The notes below the pieces were generated by a model. The model did no database searches, was not told where the DNA came from, and was given only the letters and a program-made list of their open reading frames with translations. 64,000 nucleotides of DNA, from contig NW_027488368.1 in the NCBI RefSeq assembly GCF_051014445.1, positions 27,812,001 to 27,876,000 on the forward strand. The letters run 5' to 3'. The DNA is from Colletes latitarsis. Its lineage: Eukaryota; Arthropoda; Insecta; Hymenoptera; Colletidae. Below, piece by piece: positions 63,399 through 64,000 of this stretch; the first letter of the stretch is position 1, and the number at the start of each line of letters is the position of its first letter. A program made the position numbers and the translations under genes.

Positions 63399-64000
63399 AG
63401 CAGGCTAGTAAGAAAGCAATTAGCTAATAAGAATGCAGTAAGCTAGTAAGAAAGCAGGTAGCTAGTAAGGAAGTAGTAAGTTAGTAAGCAAGCAGTAAGT
63501 TAGTAAGCAAGCAGTTAGCTAGTAAGCGAGTAGGAAGCTTGTAAGGAAGCAGTATAATAGTAAGCAAGCAGTAAGCTATAAAGTAAGCAGCAAGCTAGTA
63601 AGCAAGCAGTATGCTTGTAAGTAAGCAGTTATCTCGAAAGCAGGCAGCAAGCTTGCAAGCAAGCATGGAGCGAGTATGCTAGCAGTACGCTAATAAGCAA
63701 CCAGTGTGCTAGTAAGCGAGCAGTGATCTTGTAAGCGGGGATAAATCTAGTGGGGAAGTAGTAGGCTAGTAGGCAAGGAGTAAGCTAGTAAGAAAGCAGT
63801 GAGCTAGAAAGCAAGAAGCGGGCAAGTAAGCGAGCAGTAAGCGAGAAAGGTTGCACTGAGCTGGAAAGCGAGGAGCAATCTAGTAAGGAAGCAGCTTGAT
63901 AGTAAGCAAGCAGTAGCCTAGTAAACTACAAGTAAGCTAGTAAACATGCAGCTTGCTAGTATGAGAGCAATTAGCTAGTAACCGAGCAGTTAGTTAGTAA
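63399..64000. repeat. 19-bp satellite, reverse polarity
   Basis: The array continues to the right edge of the window in the same polarity as 59044-60317. Confidence 0.95.

Overview
This is a eukaryotic, almost certainly insect, repeat-rich window in which no host gene was recognised. It consists of a 19-bp satellite invaded by transposable elements (BEL/Pao, Copia and Gypsy LTR elements, an R1-clade and an I-like non-LTR element, a Tc1/mariner-like DNA transposon), many nested in one another. An ant or other hymenopteran is my best guess, because the mariner-like transposase and the R1/BEL types resemble what I recall from ant genomes; the window itself cannot prove it. The setting looks like pericentromeric or subtelomeric heterochromatin, or a 'TE island'.

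Layout. 1-18525 is one deep nest: an R1 copy (16697-18525) is interrupted by a Copia element (2350-16696). The Copia element is interrupted by a complete Pao/BEL element with LTRs and target-site duplications (TSDs; 3228-10327), a BEL solo LTR (12281-13814) and a mariner-like element (14639-16442), and is cut at 2349 by another BEL element that runs off the left edge. The Pao element in turn carries a younger R1 fragment (6253-6733). 18526-31763 is mostly satellite with an R1 stub, a solo LTR, a broken BEL element and a truncated Gypsy element whose LTR holds a remarkable array of covarying hairpins. 31764-37752 is a full-length R1-clade element with both ORFs open. 37753-42760 is satellite with a BEL solo LTR and a 73-bp-arm foldback element. 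42761-59043 is a second composite: a truncated BEL LTR carrying a head-to-tail R1 dimer, a decayed Gypsy element split by a full-length I-like element, and a second R1 copy with an intact 1060-residue ORF2. 59044-64000 is satellite, in the opposite polarity, with a Gypsy-type solo LTR and a long BEL LTR containing an amplified stem-loop module.

How the parts relate. The R1 family is both the oldest and the youngest layer of the left nest, and two copies keep an open ORF2, so it has been active over a long span and perhaps recently. Three different BEL/Pao elements share a tRNA-Tyr-like primer site, and their otherwise divergent LTRs share two short motifs. Satellite polarity reverses only across chimeric or truncated elements, never across clean TSD-flanked insertions. 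I see no convincing new host system; the best candidates for undescribed biology are RNA-structure arrays inside LTRs (26955-27362 and 62059-62560).
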